DNA from: JANQJA01 sp040880285
GTDB taxonomy: Bacteria; Pseudomonadota; Gammaproteobacteria; Pseudomonadales; Azotimanducaceae
DNA length: 64,000 nucleotides
Assembly (NCBI GenBank): GCA_040880285.1
Contig: JBBDIT010000014.1
Coordinates: forward strand, 62,001 to 126,000
Direction of reading: 5' to 3'
The position numbers and the translations under genes were made by a program. Below the pieces are notes generated by a model. It had not been told where the DNA came from. It did not search any database and saw nothing but the letters and a program-made list of their open reading frames with translations. Shown in pieces: positions 52,395 to 62,092 of this stretch. How positions within the stretch are numbered: position 1 is the stretch's first letter; each line of letters opens with the position of its first letter.

Positions 52395-53582
52395 CTAGAC
52401 AATGGCGTTGAGGGGAGCCACATTACCGGAGTTCGGGAAAATAGTTTCATCGAGCAATTCCGCGGGAATACCCAGGTGCTCTCCAAGCACTGCCTTGAAG
52501 ATACTGCGCTGGTCAATAGTTGCTCGAAGGTCCCTGCCATCCAACAGTTGGTCTGGACCGAGCCCGGGCCAGTCGGAAATCACGCGCCCGCCCTTGACCG
52601 CACCACCGAGCAAGAACGCGGCACCACCCACACCGTGATCCGTTCCCCGGGTTCCGTTCATGGCAACGGTCCGCCCGAATTCGGTCACTACAAGTACAAC
52701 CGTGTGGTTCCACACAGGTCCAAGATCGCTCTTGAGCTTGACGAGAACCTTGTCAAGGGCAGTAAGGCGATTTGCCAGACTACCCGCACCCGTTCCCTGG
52801 TTGGCATGGGTATCCCAGCCTCCACTTTCAAGTACCGCAAACTGTGGACCCTTCGCATGAGTAAGGAAACTCGTGGCAGACTCGGCGAGCTGCCCCAGCG
52901 CAGAGCGACGAATCGAGCGCTCTCCTTGTTCATCGCCAAGCATGCTTTCTGTTGCCATCATCAATCGAAGTCTTGGCCCTAGCACTTCATCTGCATTATA
53001 AAGATCAAGCACTCGCGCCATTGTATCATCGTTAGGCTCCGGAAACTTGTCTGGTGCCCAACTACTAACAGATTTTTCGCCCCGTAGTACCAATGGTACA
53101 GATTGGCCGAAAGCCATCGCCAAATGCTCAAATTCATTGCTATCGCCAATCGTCTCGATGGCACGGTACAACCAGCCATCACGCAGGGTATGGGGCTCTA
53201 ATGCTCCGGATTCGAGCACGCTTTGCGCATCAAAATGCGACCTACCATTATATGGTGGCGCTGTGCCCGCAACCGCCACCATTTCACCAGCCTCGAACAG
53301 ATTGTGCAGGCCCGCTAGACTCGGGTGCAAGCCAAAGAAGCCATCAAGATCAAATACACCCCCGGATTCATTGGGCGGGGGTAGAGCCAGCTTACTCCGA
53401 CCACTTCTATAGTGCCTGTCTGCATAAGGTGGCAGTGCCGCGAGCCCGTCCATACCCCCGCGTAGAATCAACAGGATGATCCGCTTGCGCTCATCCTTAT
53501 TGCTTGCGAACGCAAGACCGGGAACCGAGAGTGCGAGAGAAGCAAGAGTACCGTTGGCAAGGAATTCACGTCGACTGAGCAC
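52395..53582 (-). CDS. DUF1501 protein, Tat-exported
   Basis: A 395-residue protein with a twin-arginine signal (SRREFLANGTLASLALSV). The DUF1501 blocks are visible: LILRGGMDGLAALPPYAD, GLHPSLAGLHNLFEAGEMV, ESGGWDTHANQGTG and GTDHGVGGAAFLLGGAV, with the conserved His, Asp and Gly. The sulfatase-like fold suggests a phosphatase- or sulfatase-type enzyme, but function is unproven. It follows the DUF1800 gene with a 3-base gap and is cotranscribed with it. Confidence 0.9.
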   Translation of the reverse strand: MLSRREFLANGTLASLALSVPGLAFASNKDERKRIILLILRGGMDGLAALPPYADRHYRSGRSKLALPPPNESGGVFDLDGFFGLHPSLAGLHNLFEAGEMVAVAGTAPPYNGRSHFDAQSVLESGALEPHTLRDGWLYRAIETIGDSNEFEHLAMAFGQSVPLVLRGEKSVSSWAPDKFPEPNDDTMARVLDLYNADEVLGPRLRLMMATESMLGDEQGERSIRRSALGQLAESATSFLTHAKGPQFAVLESGGWDTHANQGTGAGSLANRLTALDKVLVKLKSDLGPVWNHTVVLVVTEFGRTVAMNGTRGTDHGVGGAAFLLGGAVKGGRVISDWPGLGPDQLLDGRDLRATIDQRSIFKAVLGEHLGIPAELLDETIFPNSGNVAPLNAIV

Positions 53583-53585
53583 AAC

Positions 53586-54980
53586 TTACCTCCACTGGAA
53601 TTGAGGAGACGAAATGAGAAGAGCAAGCCCCTGGGCGGGACTTTCTGCGCGAGAAATCGTTCGAAAGAGCACAGGCTCTGTATCGGCATCAAGCATTACT
53701 GAGGCTACGTCCATCACATTGATTCGATTGCCAAGGCGCCTGCCCAAAGCCACCCCCCACTCGATTCGTTGCTTTAGTGCCGCAGGAGATCCCCAGTACT
53801 CATTGGTGTCTGGCCAACCAGCAGGTGATGGCGCTGTAAATGGCATGTGGTTCATGGTCCCAAGCACATTCTCCGTTGCCTCTCGACGTGTCGATAGCCG
53901 AGGCAGCTCCAGGCCGCGCCAAGTTGATACCACTAACTCATAAGGCGACTTCAGCTTTTTGTTAGCGGGCTCCCATGCGCTTGTCAAGGCTAGCACTGCC
54001 TTATGGACGGTCGGCAGGTGACCATCAGACTTTATGAAATAATCAGTGAGATATTCAATATCTCGGAGTGCGGGCGTGTCGATCGAAAAATGACGGACCA
54101 GTTTCGTCGCAATAAAGCGAGCAGTAGCAGGATGGACTGACAGATCCTTGAGTGCATTGATCGCTTGTTTGGCCCCGGGTTCTTTATAGGTCTTGTCAAG
54201 CAGCGTATGTGCACCTGGTTCATGCATCGCTTCAACGAAAGCGAATTGGCCAGGTTTTACATCCAGGCGTGCCATTTGTGGGGTACCTACGGTCCAACCG
54301 GTCAAGATGGCCGCAAGTGCTGTCACATCTTTCTGGGTATAGCCACCATCAGCACCCAGGGTATGTAATTCGAGCACCTCCCTTGCCAGATTCTCATTCA
54401 AACCAGCCTTGCGCCGCCTACCTACTCTTGAACGTGGACCGATCGATTGGGCATTGTCCAGATAAAGCAGCATGACCGGGTTTGATACGACTTTGACCAG
54501 CATCTGTGCAAAATAACCATCAAGTGAAGAGCGTATGGCTTCATTTTCAAACGAGGCACAGGCAGAAATGATCTGTTGCCGACCTGCTTGTGAAACAGAG
54601 AAATGATTGGACCAGAACCAGGCAAGCCGCTCTTTGACTGGCGCTGTGGTGTTGATGGCCTGTTCAAATCGCAAGTCGAGCGTATCACGCAGCGCATCCT
54701 GGATCTCATGGCGATAGCGGCGCTGCTCGTCTTCGATTACGCTTGCCGCGTCTTCGCGGCCACTCATCCTGCGCTGCGCCTGGCGCCGTGCTTGTTGCCG
54801 TGACTGGTTCCGGGAAATTTGCACCGCAGTATCGGGCATTCCCGCTATTTCAACCGAATGATTAGCCGACGCCTGATCAACAACCCAACCAACCGGATCA
54901 TTTCCAATTGCCTGTAAATCCTGCCTTGAACCACCAAGCCCGAAATGGCTCGCTGCACGATAGCTTGTCAATGCTGTCAT
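53586..54980 (-). CDS. DUF1800 protein
   Basis: A 464-residue helical protein of the DUF1800 family. RLAWFWSNHFSVSQAGRQQI, LNENLAREVLELHTLG and YTQKDVTALAAILTGWTV are the family's three main blocks. ATG at 54980 (MTALTSYRAASHFGLGG) has GGTGGA 6 bases upstream and fits the family better than the 55040 start. It is always paired with DUF1501 in many marine and planctomycete genomes; the pair probably acts outside the cytoplasm. Confidence 0.88.
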   Translation of the reverse strand: MTALTSYRAASHFGLGGSRQDLQAIGNDPVGWVVDQASANHSVEIAGMPDTAVQISRNQSRQQARRQAQRRMSGREDAASVIEDEQRRYRHEIQDALRDTLDLRFEQAINTTAPVKERLAWFWSNHFSVSQAGRQQIISACASFENEAIRSSLDGYFAQMLVKVVSNPVMLLYLDNAQSIGPRSRVGRRRKAGLNENLAREVLELHTLGADGGYTQKDVTALAAILTGWTVGTPQMARLDVKPGQFAFVEAMHEPGAHTLLDKTYKEPGAKQAINALKDLSVHPATARFIATKLVRHFSIDTPALRDIEYLTDYFIKSDGHLPTVHKAVLALTSAWEPANKKLKSPYELVVSTWRGLELPRLSTRREATENVLGTMNHMPFTAPSPAGWPDTNEYWGSPAALKQRIEWGVALGRRLGNRINVMDVASVMLDADTEPVLFRTISRAESPAQGLALLISSPQFQWR

Positions 54981-55040
54981 GGGTGTTCCACCGATATTTG
55001 ACAGACTTGCCCTGAACTTATCGAGTATCCACCTGAACAT

Positions 55041-55625
55041 CTTTGGAAGTCAAATGTTGACCAAGATTTTCCAAATGTACACATATTACGTCTAGCATAC
55101 GCTGACTTTCATAGATCCGTTGGTATAAAGCTACACCCTATTACACCTGGGGTAGAGCTCCGGCAAACACGGTAACTACCAACAAAGGCAGATTGGTTTT
55201 CAACTGGCAACAACCCATTCGAAATAAGTACGCACCCCTGAATGGTAGATTCTCGAGAGACAAGGTAACCCGGGGAGATTGATCACCGAGAGGCAACACA
55301 AAGACACCGCCAAGTGCTTCACTTCTTCACTAGCTGATAGTATAGGATACGCGTAGTGAAAATAAATCCGAAATTACCCTTGATTAATTGCCTATTATTC
55401 ATTGCCTATATCCATTGGACACGATCGGAAATAGGGTGTAGCTTATATCGTAGGATTGTTAATTTCTTTTATTTTAATAATATCGGTGGTTCTTTCTATC
55501 GTTCCGGTAACGTGTCTGCCGGCACATATGTTGAAACGAAAGACTCCGGGTTATGGCGCCAAAGCGTATTTGCTCTGCTCGCCCAGGACATCAAAACGAC
55601 ATCTTTGAGTAACAGGAAATAGCAA
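55041..55625 (+). other. Long A/T-rich divergent control region
   Basis: 585 bases between the divergent DUF1800 and DUF3604 genes. It is more A/T-rich than the flanking genes, especially 55320-55500. An open frame at 55356-55622 exists but has no recognisable protein features, a skewed composition and no ribosome-binding site, so it is not called. Promoters for both directions are expected here. Confidence 0.35.
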
Positions 55626-58163
55626 ATGCAAAAAGGATTCTTCATATTCGTACTTTTTCTCATCGCTTCGGTATCCGCCAACTCCATGGAACTGAAGGAC
55701 AATCTTGAAGTTCGCGTGCCTGCTTATATGCCCGCGGAACTGAGATCACAGGTTACAGACTTGCAACATGCAGTCATCAAGTCACCTACCAGAACTGCAG
55801 AACAAATACCGCCGAGGGCCCGGATATTATGGCAATGGGCGAATGCCTACTCCTTAACTGGCCGGCCACTTCATCCGGAATTCACTTCGACGATGGTGCG
55901 GATGATAAATGGTCCACTTCCACCCAGGCTGGTAGAATCCTATGGCCCAACGCTGGACTGGTTCATTCGGGAGTTCTCATTCCGCGATGCCAACCCAGAC
56001 GGAATCGGGTATCTGACCAGTGATCATCTTGGACCCTTTTCCGCCAATGGTTATGCAGAGCTGCGGCAGACTTACACGGTTGGTTCTGAACCCATACGAA
56101 AAGGCGGCGGTTTATTGGTGGCAACCCGAATGTATGGCGGGCCCTTTGTCATTCAAACTGAGGACCCAACTGGCGACGGATATCTTACTGTAACGACGAA
56201 CAATCCGGAGGTGGAGTTTGAGATCTCCAACCTTATGGTTTCCGGCATGTTCTCAGGCCAACTGGGTGGTACCAACCCAAGACCTTTCTTCAAGGTCAAG
56301 AAGGGGACTTTGAATAGCGGTGATCAAGTCTCCATCACGGCAGGCGACAGGAGATATGGCAGCAAGGGTGTAAAACTGCCTTCTCAGTCCAGTTCAGCAA
56401 TGCGAGTTCGAGTGTTTATTTCGCTGGAAGACGAGAATCAGCTATTTTCCATGAACGAGTTGCCATTCTTTTCCCAGGGACTTGAAACAGCAAACGTTCG
56501 TGGCTTCGGCCCTTCTGTCGCCGCCGTGGGTGAGATGGCCCTACTGTCCATCCGCAGTGAAGATACCTTTCGCAATCGGGCGACCAGCGGCTTTCGCCCT
56601 TACAACATTTACGATGGCGACAAACTGATTCATCGAATTGGCGATACTTCCAGGCCTTACCATGAATTCAACTATCGTTTTGAGAACCCGGGCACTTACT
56701 ATCTGACCGTGCGTTCCAACGACGGCGCTTTTGAGGGCGAATTCAACCCTATCCTGGTTGAAAATAAACCTGCTCAGCGGATCTACTGGGGCGAAACCCA
56801 CGGCCATACCGGCTTTGCTGAAGGTGCCGGTACGGTGGAAAACTTCTTCCGCTTTGGTCGTGAAGATGCCCGCCTTGATTTTCTCACCCTATCCGAACAC
56901 GATATCTGGTTGGACGATTACGAGTTTGAAGTCCTGCGCAAAGAAGTGAAGGAGTACTTTGACTCTGACAGGTACCTCACTTACCTTGGCTATGAGTGGA
57001 CGGCACCCCCCGAGAATGGCGGGCATCACAATGTGCTGTTCCGCACGTGGGAAGGAGTCAGGCGTGTTGAACGCCAGCGAGCACCGGAATTGACTCACTT
57101 GCACCAAATGCTTAAGGAAGAAAATCGACCCGCAGATGTGCTTGTGATTCCCCATGCCCATAACCCGGGCCGCTGGTGGCAGAGTGATAGCGAAGTAGAA
57201 GCACTCGTGGAGATTGTGTCGAACCACGGGACTTTCGAGTGGTTGGGACGCGCATTTCTGGCATCAGGATATCACCTTGGCTTTATCGGTGGCTCCGATG
57301 ACCATATTGGGCACCCGGGCTTGCGACCACTCAGCAATGCCGGTTCTGGCCCTGACAACTTTGGCGGCATGGCTGCAGTCTTGAGCGAATCCCTTGATCG
57401 CGATCTGGTTTTCGATGCCATGAAGGCACGGCAGACCTATGCGACCAACGGTCAAAAGATCATCCTGCAAGCCAAGACCAATGGATCTGAAATGGGGCGA
57501 GAGATCGCACTTGCACGCCGGGTCGAGATTCTGGGGCGTACGATTGGTACAGCACCGGTAACCTATGTCGATTTGATCAAGAATGGTGAATTGATGAAGC
57601 GCCTGGACTTTATGCAATCTGCCAATCGCAATAGTGGCCTGGTTGAAGTCCGCTTCTATTCGGAGAGCGACCCACATGAGAGAAACGTGCACTCAAGAGG
57701 AGCACGTCCCTGGCAGGGTAACCTGACTGTCGAAGGTGCCCGTATTCTGGCCGTCAAAACACCCAATGTGGAGAACGTATATACAGAAAGTGCTCGGGTT
57801 AATGAAAGCGACCCAGGCAAGGTTGATTTCTTCATGCGTACAAGGGGTGCTTACAGAAGCATTGTTCTGCAGTTAGCAGATGTCACTCGTGGCGCAACAA
57901 TTTCAATTGAGGCAACTACCCGAAGGGAAAACGTGAGCCAGAAAATTGATATTGGCAGGATGTCCGGAGATCCCCATCGAATCTCCGCGCCTGAGGACAA
58001 GTTCAATGATGAGGTGGTCGTTCGATGGATCAAGGCACCGACCAAACGGGAGCGGGAGTTCCGCTTCGAGGATACTGAAGCAAAATCCAGCGATACCTGG
58101 TATGTCCGCGTGATTCAGGAAAATGGTGGAATGGCCTGGTCAAGCCCGGTCAGGATGCAATAA
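55626..58163 (+). CDS. DUF3604-family exported protein
   Basis: An 845-residue secreted protein (signal peptide FFIFVLFLIASVSA). RIYWGETHGHTGFAEGAGTV and LDFLTLSEHDIWLDDYEFEV are the PHP-like metal-binding motifs of DUF3604, with the His and Asp ligands. LVIPHAHNPGRWW and FIGGSDDHIGHPG add two more. The family is related to metal-dependent phosphoesterases and is common near TonB receptors in marine bacteria. It starts 4 bases after the unlikely small frame, with its own ATG and AGGAAATAGC upstream. Substrate is unknown. Confidence 0.88.
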   Translation: MQKGFFIFVLFLIASVSANSMELKDNLEVRVPAYMPAELRSQVTDLQHAVIKSPTRTAEQIPPRARILWQWANAYSLTGRPLHPEFTSTMVRMINGPLPPRLVESYGPTLDWFIREFSFRDANPDGIGYLTSDHLGPFSANGYAELRQTYTVGSEPIRKGGGLLVATRMYGGPFVIQTEDPTGDGYLTVTTNNPEVEFEISNLMVSGMFSGQLGGTNPRPFFKVKKGTLNSGDQVSITAGDRRYGSKGVKLPSQSSSAMRVRVFISLEDENQLFSMNELPFFSQGLETANVRGFGPSVAAVGEMALLSIRSEDTFRNRATSGFRPYNIYDGDKLIHRIGDTSRPYHEFNYRFENPGTYYLTVRSNDGAFEGEFNPILVENKPAQRIYWGETHGHTGFAEGAGTVENFFRFGREDARLDFLTLSEHDIWLDDYEFEVLRKEVKEYFDSDRYLTYLGYEWTAPPENGGHHNVLFRTWEGVRRVERQRAPELTHLHQMLKEENRPADVLVIPHAHNPGRWWQSDSEVEALVEIVSNHGTFEWLGRAFLASGYHLGFIGGSDDHIGHPGLRPLSNAGSGPDNFGGMAAVLSESLDRDLVFDAMKARQTYATNGQKIILQAKTNGSEMGREIALARRVEILGRTIGTAPVTYVDLIKNGELMKRLDFMQSANRNSGLVEVRFYSESDPHERNVHSRGARPWQGNLTVEGARILAVKTPNVENVYTESARVNESDPGKVDFFMRTRGAYRSIVLQLADVTRGATISIEATTRRENVSQKIDIGRMSGDPHRISAPEDKFNDEVVVRWIKAPTKREREFRFEDTEAKSSDTWYVRVIQENGGMAWSSPVRMQ

Positions 58164-58170
58164 TCCGGGC

Positions 58171-58483
58171 GGCGACACACTCTATGAGTTGCTTCCCACG
58201 CGTTCTGCCGCCGACTGGGATCGAGTCACGACTTTCAAGCACTGGACGGTGAACAAGGTGGTCGACCATGTTCACGTTGGTGACACCAATTCGACCCTGA
58301 CCCGCGCGTACTCGGATGGTTTCAGCGTGTGGAGTTACGTCAGGCACATACTGGGAATGGGACGACCCAAGCGACGACAACCACGTCAAAGGAGACGCGG
58401 TTGAGTTTTGCCATCTCGTTACCCGGGGTTGGAACAATGAAGTCGTCTCGCTTGATGTGAAGAGTGAGCCAGCTTGTCAATGA
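58171..58483 (+). pseudogene. Remnant of a TIGR03084/maleylpyruvate-isomerase-like protein
   Basis: The first frame reads LYELLPTRSAADWDRVTTFK and HWTVNKVVDHVHVGDTNSTL, matching the start of the DinB-like TIGR03084 family (DxxW...TxFKxWTVxDVVxHLH). A second frame, shifted by one base near 58350, reads WDDPSDDNHVKGDAVEFCHL and VTRGWNNEVVSLDV, then stops. The remaining C-terminal half is missing. It sits between DUF3604 and the thiolase. Confidence 0.5.
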
Positions 58484-58640
58484 ATGATTTCGCCGTGACT
58501 CCAATATGGTATCCGGTGCTATCAGCATAGCCTCCTTAATCTTTAGGAAAAACGTCCTATAGAGAGCTTATTGTAATCTTATTTCAACTATGATTGTATC
58601 CGGAAACATAAACTTCCATCCTAATCTGGAGGCAACCAAG

Positions 58641-59936
58641 ATGAAGTCGAGAAATGTTGTTATTGTTGATGGCGCCCGCTCACCCTTTGCACGAGGAGGG
58701 CGTGGCAAGCTGGTCGCAACTCGACTGGATGATGTTGGCGCAAAAATCGTTCGCACTCTCCTGGATAAACACTCGAAAGTGAAAGATACCATGATCGAGG
58801 ACGTTGGCCTCGGCAATGTATCGGGCAAAGGCGAGTTCGTCGGTCTGTCGCGCGTGATTCGTATGGCCGGTCTGCCGATGGAAGTCACCTCATTTAACTC
58901 AAACAGACAATGTGGTTCATCAATGGAAACCCTGCACAGGATTGCGTCCGCCATTATGGTCGGGGCAATCGATTGCGGTATGTCTCTGGGTATTGAGCGA
59001 ATGGGCACCGCACTGGGTGGAGGAGGTGGTAATGCACCGGCCGGGCGGATATTTGGGGCCAGAGCATTACAGCGCAACGACCTTCAGCGCAAAATGGCGA
59101 ACGATCACGACCAATACTTCTCGGTGCCTTTCCCCGATCAGATTCTCGACGCACTACCAGGTTCCATGACTCAATCTGCCCAGAATGTGGTAGATGCCTA
59201 CGGCCTCACTCGAGAAGAACTCGACGCCTTCTCTGCAAATAGTCACCTGAAATCTCAAGCTGCGATAGACAAGGGCATTTACAAGGATGAGATCATACCG
59301 CTGGAAGTCGAGGAACCGGTGTTCGACGCAGAAAGGAACTGGGTCGAAGAAGAAACAGGAACAATAGTCCCGTTTGAGAATGATGAATGCGTCAGGCCTG
59401 ACTCCACTCCCGAGACGTTGGCCGCACTGGGCCCTGTCAAAGGAATAAAGAGCCACGTTGGCAATGAGGTCGTAATTACCGCCGGTAATTCCTGTCCGAC
59501 CAATGATGGCGTCTCCGCAGCATTGCTCATGTCTGAGGAAATGGCTTTGGCGCTTGGTCTCACGCCCCTTGCGCGCATTATCGGTATAGGTGTCGGTGGC
59601 GTTAAACCCCAAGTCATGGGTCTCGGCCCCATAGTGTCGACGAAAAAAGCACTCAAAATGGCCGGCATTGAAGCCTCGCAAATTCAGCGCACCGAGTTCA
59701 ATGAAGCATTTGCCAGCCAAGCCATTGCCTGCATCCGTGATATTGGCCTGACTCCCGAGGAAGTGAACGTCAACGGCGGCTCAATCGCCATAGGCCATCC
59801 TTTGGGAGCAACAGGTACCCGGCTGGTCTTGACGGTGGCCAAAGAGTTGCGTCGCAGCGGCACACGCTATGGTTTGGCGTCCCAATGTATTGGTGCAGGC
59901 ATGGGCATATCAACTATCATCGAGGCGCTGGACTGA
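58641..59936 (+). CDS. Acetyl-CoA acyltransferase (FadI/FadA-type thiolase)
   Basis: A 431-residue thiolase. SNRQCGSSMETLHRIASAIM holds the active-site Cys, NEAFAS and GGSIAIGHPLGATGTR the His, and SQCIGAGMG the second Cys. These match beta-oxidation thiolases. ATG at 58641 has GGAGG 8 bases upstream; the 58590 start is less likely. It differs from the thiolase at 3471 in sequence and length and probably belongs to a degradation pathway with the neighbouring genes. Confidence 0.9.
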   Translation: MKSRNVVIVDGARSPFARGGRGKLVATRLDDVGAKIVRTLLDKHSKVKDTMIEDVGLGNVSGKGEFVGLSRVIRMAGLPMEVTSFNSNRQCGSSMETLHRIASAIMVGAIDCGMSLGIERMGTALGGGGGNAPAGRIFGARALQRNDLQRKMANDHDQYFSVPFPDQILDALPGSMTQSAQNVVDAYGLTREELDAFSANSHLKSQAAIDKGIYKDEIIPLEVEEPVFDAERNWVEEETGTIVPFENDECVRPDSTPETLAALGPVKGIKSHVGNEVVITAGNSCPTNDGVSAALLMSEEMALALGLTPLARIIGIGVGGVKPQVMGLGPIVSTKKALKMAGIEASQIQRTEFNEAFASQAIACIRDIGLTPEEVNVNGGSIAIGHPLGATGTRLVLTVAKELRRSGTRYGLASQCIGAGMGISTIIEALD

Positions 59937-60000
59937 AGGTCTGAGCCATAATCAGGATCGCAGTAGCAGGAGTCACAACTAAAGGATGACGCAGGAAACC

Positions 60001-60984
60001 ATGAATCGCCTGAATTCTTTCATCTCAAAATGTCCTCCGCTCTTGTTGTTTCTAACACTATTGGAACCCTGGAGTTATACTATGGCAAGCCAGGTCATCA
60101 AGGCCGAAGTGATTTCGACTATCGTGCCAAGCCCCGTCGAATATGCCGTGATCGCGCCGGACGGCTTCGAGGAAATGAAGGATCTTCCGCTGATTCTGAA
60201 CCTGCACGGTGGTCGCGGCAGTCGTGACCGCCTGGTCGACCAACAGCCGTTGTGGGATCGTCTCTGGGCTGACCAGAAAATTCCACCAGCAATCGTCGTC
60301 ATGCCATCGGTTACTGCTCGCGGCTTCTACATGAACTTCAAGGACGGGAGTGAACTTTGGGAAGACTTCATTACCGGTCCGTTCCTTGAGCATCTGCGTA
60401 AGAACTACCCGATATCGTCTGACCCCGAAGTAACATTTCTGACGGGTATCTCTATGGGTGGTATGGGATCGCTACGCATGGCTTTTCGTTACCCGGAACG
60501 TTTTGGCGCGGTAGCTGCCCTGGAATCCGGCATTGAACCCATTCTTGCCTTTTCCGACATGCAGCCAAAGCATCGTTTCTGGCGGGGCGATGAACTGATG
60601 GAAAAGGCCTATGGCAAGCCCGTTGATGAGGCGTACTGGGCAGACAACAATCCTGCAACCATGGCGGTGAAGCATCGAGACAAAATTGTCGATAGCGGCC
60701 TGCAGATCTACATTGAAGCCGGCGACGAGGATCAGTTCTGGCTCTACGAAGGCACGGAGTTTTTGCACCAGATCCTGTGGAGCAATCGCATCAAGCACGA
60801 GTACCACCTGGTACGTGGTGGTGATCATGTAGGTCCGTCCCTGGGACAACGGACAGAGGAAGCGATCAAGTTCCTGTTCCGTTCCTACAATCCGTGGCCA
60901 ATAACACCACGCATGAAGGGTGTTGACCAGATGCTGGACCCGCTCAAAGCGACAATAACGGGCCGCGATCACTACAACGAGTGA
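60001..60984 (+). CDS. Exported esterase (feruloyl esterase/PHB depolymerase-like)
   Basis: A 327-residue alpha/beta hydrolase with a hydrophobic N-terminus (CPPLLLFLTLLEPWSYTMA) likely to be a signal peptide. ILNLHGGRGSRDRL gives the oxyanion region, and FLTGISMGGMGSLRMAFRYP the nucleophile elbow. VRGGDHVGPSLGQ holds the late His. ATG at 60001 has AGGAAACC upstream; 59986 lacks a good site. It overlaps the next gene by 4 bases (GTGA), and both are coupled. Substrate may be a polyester, ferulate or carbohydrate ester. Confidence 0.82.
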   Translation: MNRLNSFISKCPPLLLFLTLLEPWSYTMASQVIKAEVISTIVPSPVEYAVIAPDGFEEMKDLPLILNLHGGRGSRDRLVDQQPLWDRLWADQKIPPAIVVMPSVTARGFYMNFKDGSELWEDFITGPFLEHLRKNYPISSDPEVTFLTGISMGGMGSLRMAFRYPERFGAVAALESGIEPILAFSDMQPKHRFWRGDELMEKAYGKPVDEAYWADNNPATMAVKHRDKIVDSGLQIYIEAGDEDQFWLYEGTEFLHQILWSNRIKHEYHLVRGGDHVGPSLGQRTEEAIKFLFRSYNPWPITPRMKGVDQMLDPLKATITGRDHYNE

Positions 60985-61850
60985 GGGTCACAACCGTGGC
61001 TGACAAGCTGATGGATCCAGAGTACGCGGAATCGATGGCTGTCTCGGGCCTGCAGGAAGACACCACATTTTCATTTATCGTGAGGCTTGCACGCTTTCCG
61101 CTCAAGCGAAAGGCGACACTCTGGGTCTCTGCCTATATTGATGGCATTGACTACGCCGTGACAGACGAAGCACTGTCTCTCTCTCACGACCAGGCAACAC
61201 CTATCGCCAAGCAGGAAGTAGAATTTGAGGCAAGCGGCGGTTCGCGCGCGGCGTTTCGCTCCTTTGACCGGCACTCCGCCAAAATGCACGGCGTGGTGTT
61301 CGCGGGTTCGAAAGCTCACAAGGGTGAGCACCCGGAGCCCGGTTCCGGCTCACTGCCAATTGTTATCGAAACCGCCTTCAAAGTGAGCCACACGCCAGCG
61401 AACGTACGTCCTGGTCGCATGGAAATGATGGGCCGGGTTGCAGGAACGATCATGCTGGGCGGTGATTCATGGCAGTTCGATATGCCCGGCAAGTGGCACG
61501 AACAAGTGGGGCCCCGCCCCAATTTTGCGCCCGCTTTTACCTATCTTTTCGTGCAAGGCGAGGGTATCGGCATCATGACCAGCAAACATGCCCGCAGCGC
61601 CTTTGGCTACCTGTTAGCCAACGGAGAAACCATCGCGATCAATGACATGCAGATTGAACCCTATGGCAACAACCCCCGGGCGTTTACCGTCACGCTGGAG
61701 TACGGCCACCAAATTAACGGCAACGCCCGTATCATTCGGGAAACCAGCGTACCCATCGAGGGCAAACGGAGACCAGGCGCAACGGTGATTGTGGACAGCG
61801 ACATCGGCCGGATGGTTGGTGTATTAAACGACTGGAACCCCGACGCCTGA
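60981..61850 (+). CDS. Protein of unknown function coupled to the esterase
   Basis: A 289-residue beta-rich protein without a signal peptide. The middle (GGDSWQFDMPGKWHEQVGP and FAPAFTYLFVQGEGIGIMTS) has the Trp/His and strand pattern seen in lipocalin-like CrtC/AttH or DUF7064-type domains, but the match is weak. GTG at 60981 overlaps the esterase stop; a GTG at 60996 is an alternative. The two genes are one unit and may act on the same compound. Confidence 0.6.
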   Translation: MRVTTVADKLMDPEYAESMAVSGLQEDTTFSFIVRLARFPLKRKATLWVSAYIDGIDYAVTDEALSLSHDQATPIAKQEVEFEASGGSRAAFRSFDRHSAKMHGVVFAGSKAHKGEHPEPGSGSLPIVIETAFKVSHTPANVRPGRMEMMGRVAGTIMLGGDSWQFDMPGKWHEQVGPRPNFAPAFTYLFVQGEGIGIMTSKHARSAFGYLLANGETIAINDMQIEPYGNNPRAFTVTLEYGHQINGNARIIRETSVPIEGKRRPGATVIVDSDIGRMVGVLNDWNPDA

Positions 61851-62031
61851 GCCCATCCTGGACTCAAGATCAGTCATCTGTCCGAAAGGATATGACTAAG
61901 GAATACACGAGTTCTAAAGTTACCAATCATGCTTGACTGGTGCATGGACGATGGGCATTGCTATCGCCGCTGCATGCTTGTCCGGTTCCCTGCCATTGCC
62001 CTGTATGGACAGGTCCGTGCCAAGACCACTT

Positions 62032-62050
62032 GAGAGGGTGAGAGGGTGAG
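62032..62050. repeat. Short tandem repeat GAGAGGGT x2
   Basis: GAGAGGGT repeats twice and begins a third time (GAG) in the non-coding stretch between the 60981 gene and the minus-strand receptor operon. No function is evident. Confidence 0.5.
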
Positions 62051-62092
62051 CGTCTGACGCAATGTGATTTGTGATTTGACTGGATCAGATTG

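Noticed and set aside
55356..55622. 88-residue open frame upstream of the DUF3604 gene
   Set aside because: A/T-rich, Tyr/Phe/Asn-heavy composition, no ribosome-binding site, and no protein features; more likely promoter DNA.
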